Assembly: GCF_010183535.1 (NCBI RefSeq)
Contig: NC_071331.1
Location: 12,524,001-12,588,000, forward strand
DNA length: 64,000 bases
Reading direction: 5' to 3'
Source of the DNA: Caenorhabditis remanei
Taxonomy: Eukaryota > Nematoda > Chromadorea > Rhabditida > Rhabditidae
Part shown: in pieces, positions 61,794 through 64,000 of the stretch
How positions within the stretch are numbered: position 1 is the stretch's first letter
Layout of the letters: the number at the start of each line of letters is the position of its first letter
Position numbers and translations under genes: made by a program
Notes under the pieces: model-generated
What the model saw: the letters and a program-made list of their open reading frames with translations, nothing else
Databases searched by the model: none
Told to the model about the DNA's origin: nothing

Positions 61794-63554
61794 TCAGAAT
61801 CTGAAAGCGGCATTTTCGTGCGCGGCGGCGTACTCTCTGAACTCATCTTGTCGTTTCTTCTTCATCAATGATTGACCTGCAAAGTTCTCTTTAAGTTTGT
61901 ATGGTTCACTGAAATTCTATGAAGCTTCTCAAACAATCAGCAAAGATTATCCATCTCTATAGCGCTTACAGCAAAAAACTAGGTCGTGACGCGAAAATCT
62001 ATTGCCAGTTAAATTGAGGTTTCCTTACCAACACAACCATAGATACCACTGAAAGTGAAAACAATAATAATGAGCCCAGCGGCTCCACAGAGAATTGACA
62101 AGAAAGCGATTCTCTCGTCTGGAGTGAAACAATAATATTCCAAAAGTCCTCCCAGTGAAGGATCCATCCACGTGCACTGATCAGTGTCATGGCTGAAAAT
62201 GATTTGTAGGAAGGGCAATTGACTCGAGACTTACTTGACACTGTTCACATTTTGGTAGGAAATTGCAGCGAATACAATGACTGTAATTGAGATGAGAACT
62301 CCAATTGTGTTTGAGAGATGGTAGAGGTTTGACTGTAACGTGGATAGGTCAAACAACATAAAAATTAACTGTGAAGCTAATCATCCTTAATTTGAAACAT
62401 GACTTGGAATTTATATGTCAATATTAGGCTCGACAATTTCTAAAATTCAATTGATTGTTTACTCACCAAAATCGACTGTTTTTTGTACGAATTTCCATGA
62501 GCTGTTGTCAACACAACTTGACTGGAAAGAATGAAAACTCCAGCAACGAATGAAACAATATAGCATACATTCTCATTTGAATTCACTGAATTCAATCCCA
62601 ATCCACGTCCCCAAAGCATCCATGTGGAGATGATTGTCATTGCAATAGCTGGATATCTTGAGAAGAAGTAGCATAGTCTCTGATATCCCAGTGAAGTATT
62701 ATTGAAAAGAGCAAGACGATCCACGTCAGCTGGTGTTTCTGGGATGATTGGATTGTTTGATCTGACACTTGTTGTTTCGAGACCTCCATTTGGAGTGATC
62801 ATTCTTGGGGGTTGCAATCCAATGACTTCTGCAGTTGCTGGATATTCTGAGAATCGAATGAAATCTTCTCGATTATCAGCAGATGTAATAGCTCGTTCTC
62901 TTATATAATCTCTGGCTGTTGTGTTGTAATCAGTGGCTGTATCCACGAATCTTGGAAGATTAGACACGTCGGTTCGAATTCTTAATGGAGTAGTTGAATA
63001 CCCACTTATTGGAAGATGTGCTCTTGGAGGTCTCTCTGATGTAGACGATAAAAGATTTGGGAGGTAAAAGGGACTGTCGATTTCCGATAAACGACGAGAT
63101 GGAAGATGATCAGTGATATATGTTGGTGAAGTGAGAACATCATTGCTTCGAGGGAGAGTTGAAGCATGAGCTGAAAGTTTGTTTCAGGTTTTAAGAAGAT
63201 CCCAGTGATGTAGATCTCTATTTCAAAACTGAAGGTGATCAAATGTATTTCATACTGATCAGAAATGATTTTGTTCTTATTGTTCATCGCTTTTGCGTAT
63301 TTCGAAAACCTCCACAAAAAAATAAAATTAGTACAAATCCAAAAACATTTTTTGTTTGACTGGAACTATTGCAGCCAGCGCCTAAAAAGTGAGTCACCAA
63401 TCACAATGACTCAAATTTTAACTCCCTCAAAATACTCACTAGTGATATAATGTGTTCCAGTGAGAGTTGCAGACGGTGGAGCAATTGCAATTCTTGGGAT
63501 TCGGATAGGTTGGGCTACCGTTGCCGAGTATGCTTGTCTGCTTCTTTCAGTCAT
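61794..63554 (-). CDS. Four-transmembrane protein with long N-terminal tail, unknown function
   Basis: Five exons: 63554-63440, 63170-62467, 62332-62235, 62192-62029, 61876-61794; 387 residues in one frame with good splice sites. About 210 polar residues rich in Ser, Thr, Pro and Arg precede four hydrophobic segments near 211-231, 240-261, 282-300 and 334-357. The loop between the third and fourth (301-333) has two cysteines (DQCTW, YYCF), and a short charged tail ends in AAFRF. The layout resembles MARVEL or tetraspan proteins with a large cytoplasmic N-terminus. No CCG motif of tetraspanins and no claudin signature is visible, so I leave the family open. It is convergent with fkh-7. Confidence 0.85.
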
Positions 63555-64000
63555 TTTACCTATAATTTACACTTAATCAAGTTATGCAAATTCGAGTTCA
63601 TAATTTGAAAGTAATACACAAAGTTTGGAACTACAAATTGAAAATACAATCAAAAACCGAAGCTCGAAATCGACCACTACGCCTCGTAACAATCAACTGA
63701 TAAGTCGATTATTCGGCTGATAGTGAGAGGTAAGGCTGCAAAAGAAATAAGGAGAGAAAGAGCTGTACATACATACACACAAATAAAATGAAGCAACAAA
63801 ATGAAGAATTCAGACTGAAATGTACACATAAAAGCACTTGGGTAACAGAGGTGTACAGAGAGAAAAACTCAAATTTTTAAGAGATGAGTAGTCGAAAAAA
63901 GGTGTGAGAAGGTGGGGGTTGAGAGGGTGCTTGATAAGGAGTTTTGGAGGGTAAAAGGGGAGAAAAAGCAACAGAAAATGGGTGGTAATATTGGGAAACA
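63555..64000. promoter_or_regulatory. Upstream region of the four-TM gene
   Basis: Promoter side of the minus-strand gene, cut by the right edge. TGATAAG at 63698-63704, about 145 bp upstream of the ATG, matches an intestinal GATA-factor site. Nothing else recognisable. Confidence 0.4.

Overview
The window is nuclear DNA of a nematode, most likely a Caenorhabditis species. Introns are short and AT-rich with GTRAGT donors and TTTTCAG/TTNCAG acceptors. Several start codons directly abut an acceptor-like AG, as expected for spliced-leader trans-splicing. Five of six complete protein genes match well-known Caenorhabditis families (FEM-1, DRP-1, a CEC chromodomain protein, an ariadne-2 RBR ligase, a FOXP forkhead factor). 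From memory the C. elegans orthologues lie on chromosome IV, so this looks like the chromosome IV equivalent. Proteins and introns differ enough that I do not take it to be C. elegans; I cannot name the species.

Layout. 1-5.5 kb is mostly non-coding, with one candidate first exon on the minus strand running off the left edge and a hAT-type MITE. 5.5-24 kb is a compact gene block: fem-1 (minus) diverges from drp-1 (plus), followed by cec-6-like and ari-2-like genes (plus). 24-31 kb is a gene-poor convergent spacer with a second MITE copy. 31-35 kb holds a secreted M1-type zinc aminopeptidase (minus). 35-61 kb is the fkh-7/FOXP locus, with a 6.2 kb upstream region and a first coding intron of about 12.8 kb. 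The right end carries a four-TM protein (minus), convergent with fkh-7.

The most notable content is non-coding. The octamer CTGTTTCA, the core ('Ruby') motif of individual type I 21U-RNA (piRNA) promoters, occurs exactly 29 times by my reading on the two strands, against roughly 2-3 expected by chance. All 29 are in introns, UTRs or intergenic DNA. In 25 of them a YRNT start element lies 42-48 nt downstream. None occurs between about 4.5 and 24.8 kb, which is exactly the housekeeping/germline-type gene block. I therefore read the window as a section of a dense piRNA cluster with individually promoted loci, interrupted by a cluster-free active gene block. The largest single host is the intron of a forkhead gene, and forkhead factors have been reported to bind this motif.

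The genes do not form a pathway. fem-1 acts in sex determination through a CUL-2 ligase, drp-1 in mitochondrial fission, the chromodomain gene in histone-methyl reading, ari-2 in ubiquitin ligation and fkh-7 in transcription. All counts were made by eye and exon models rest on splice signals and frame continuity, without transcript data.
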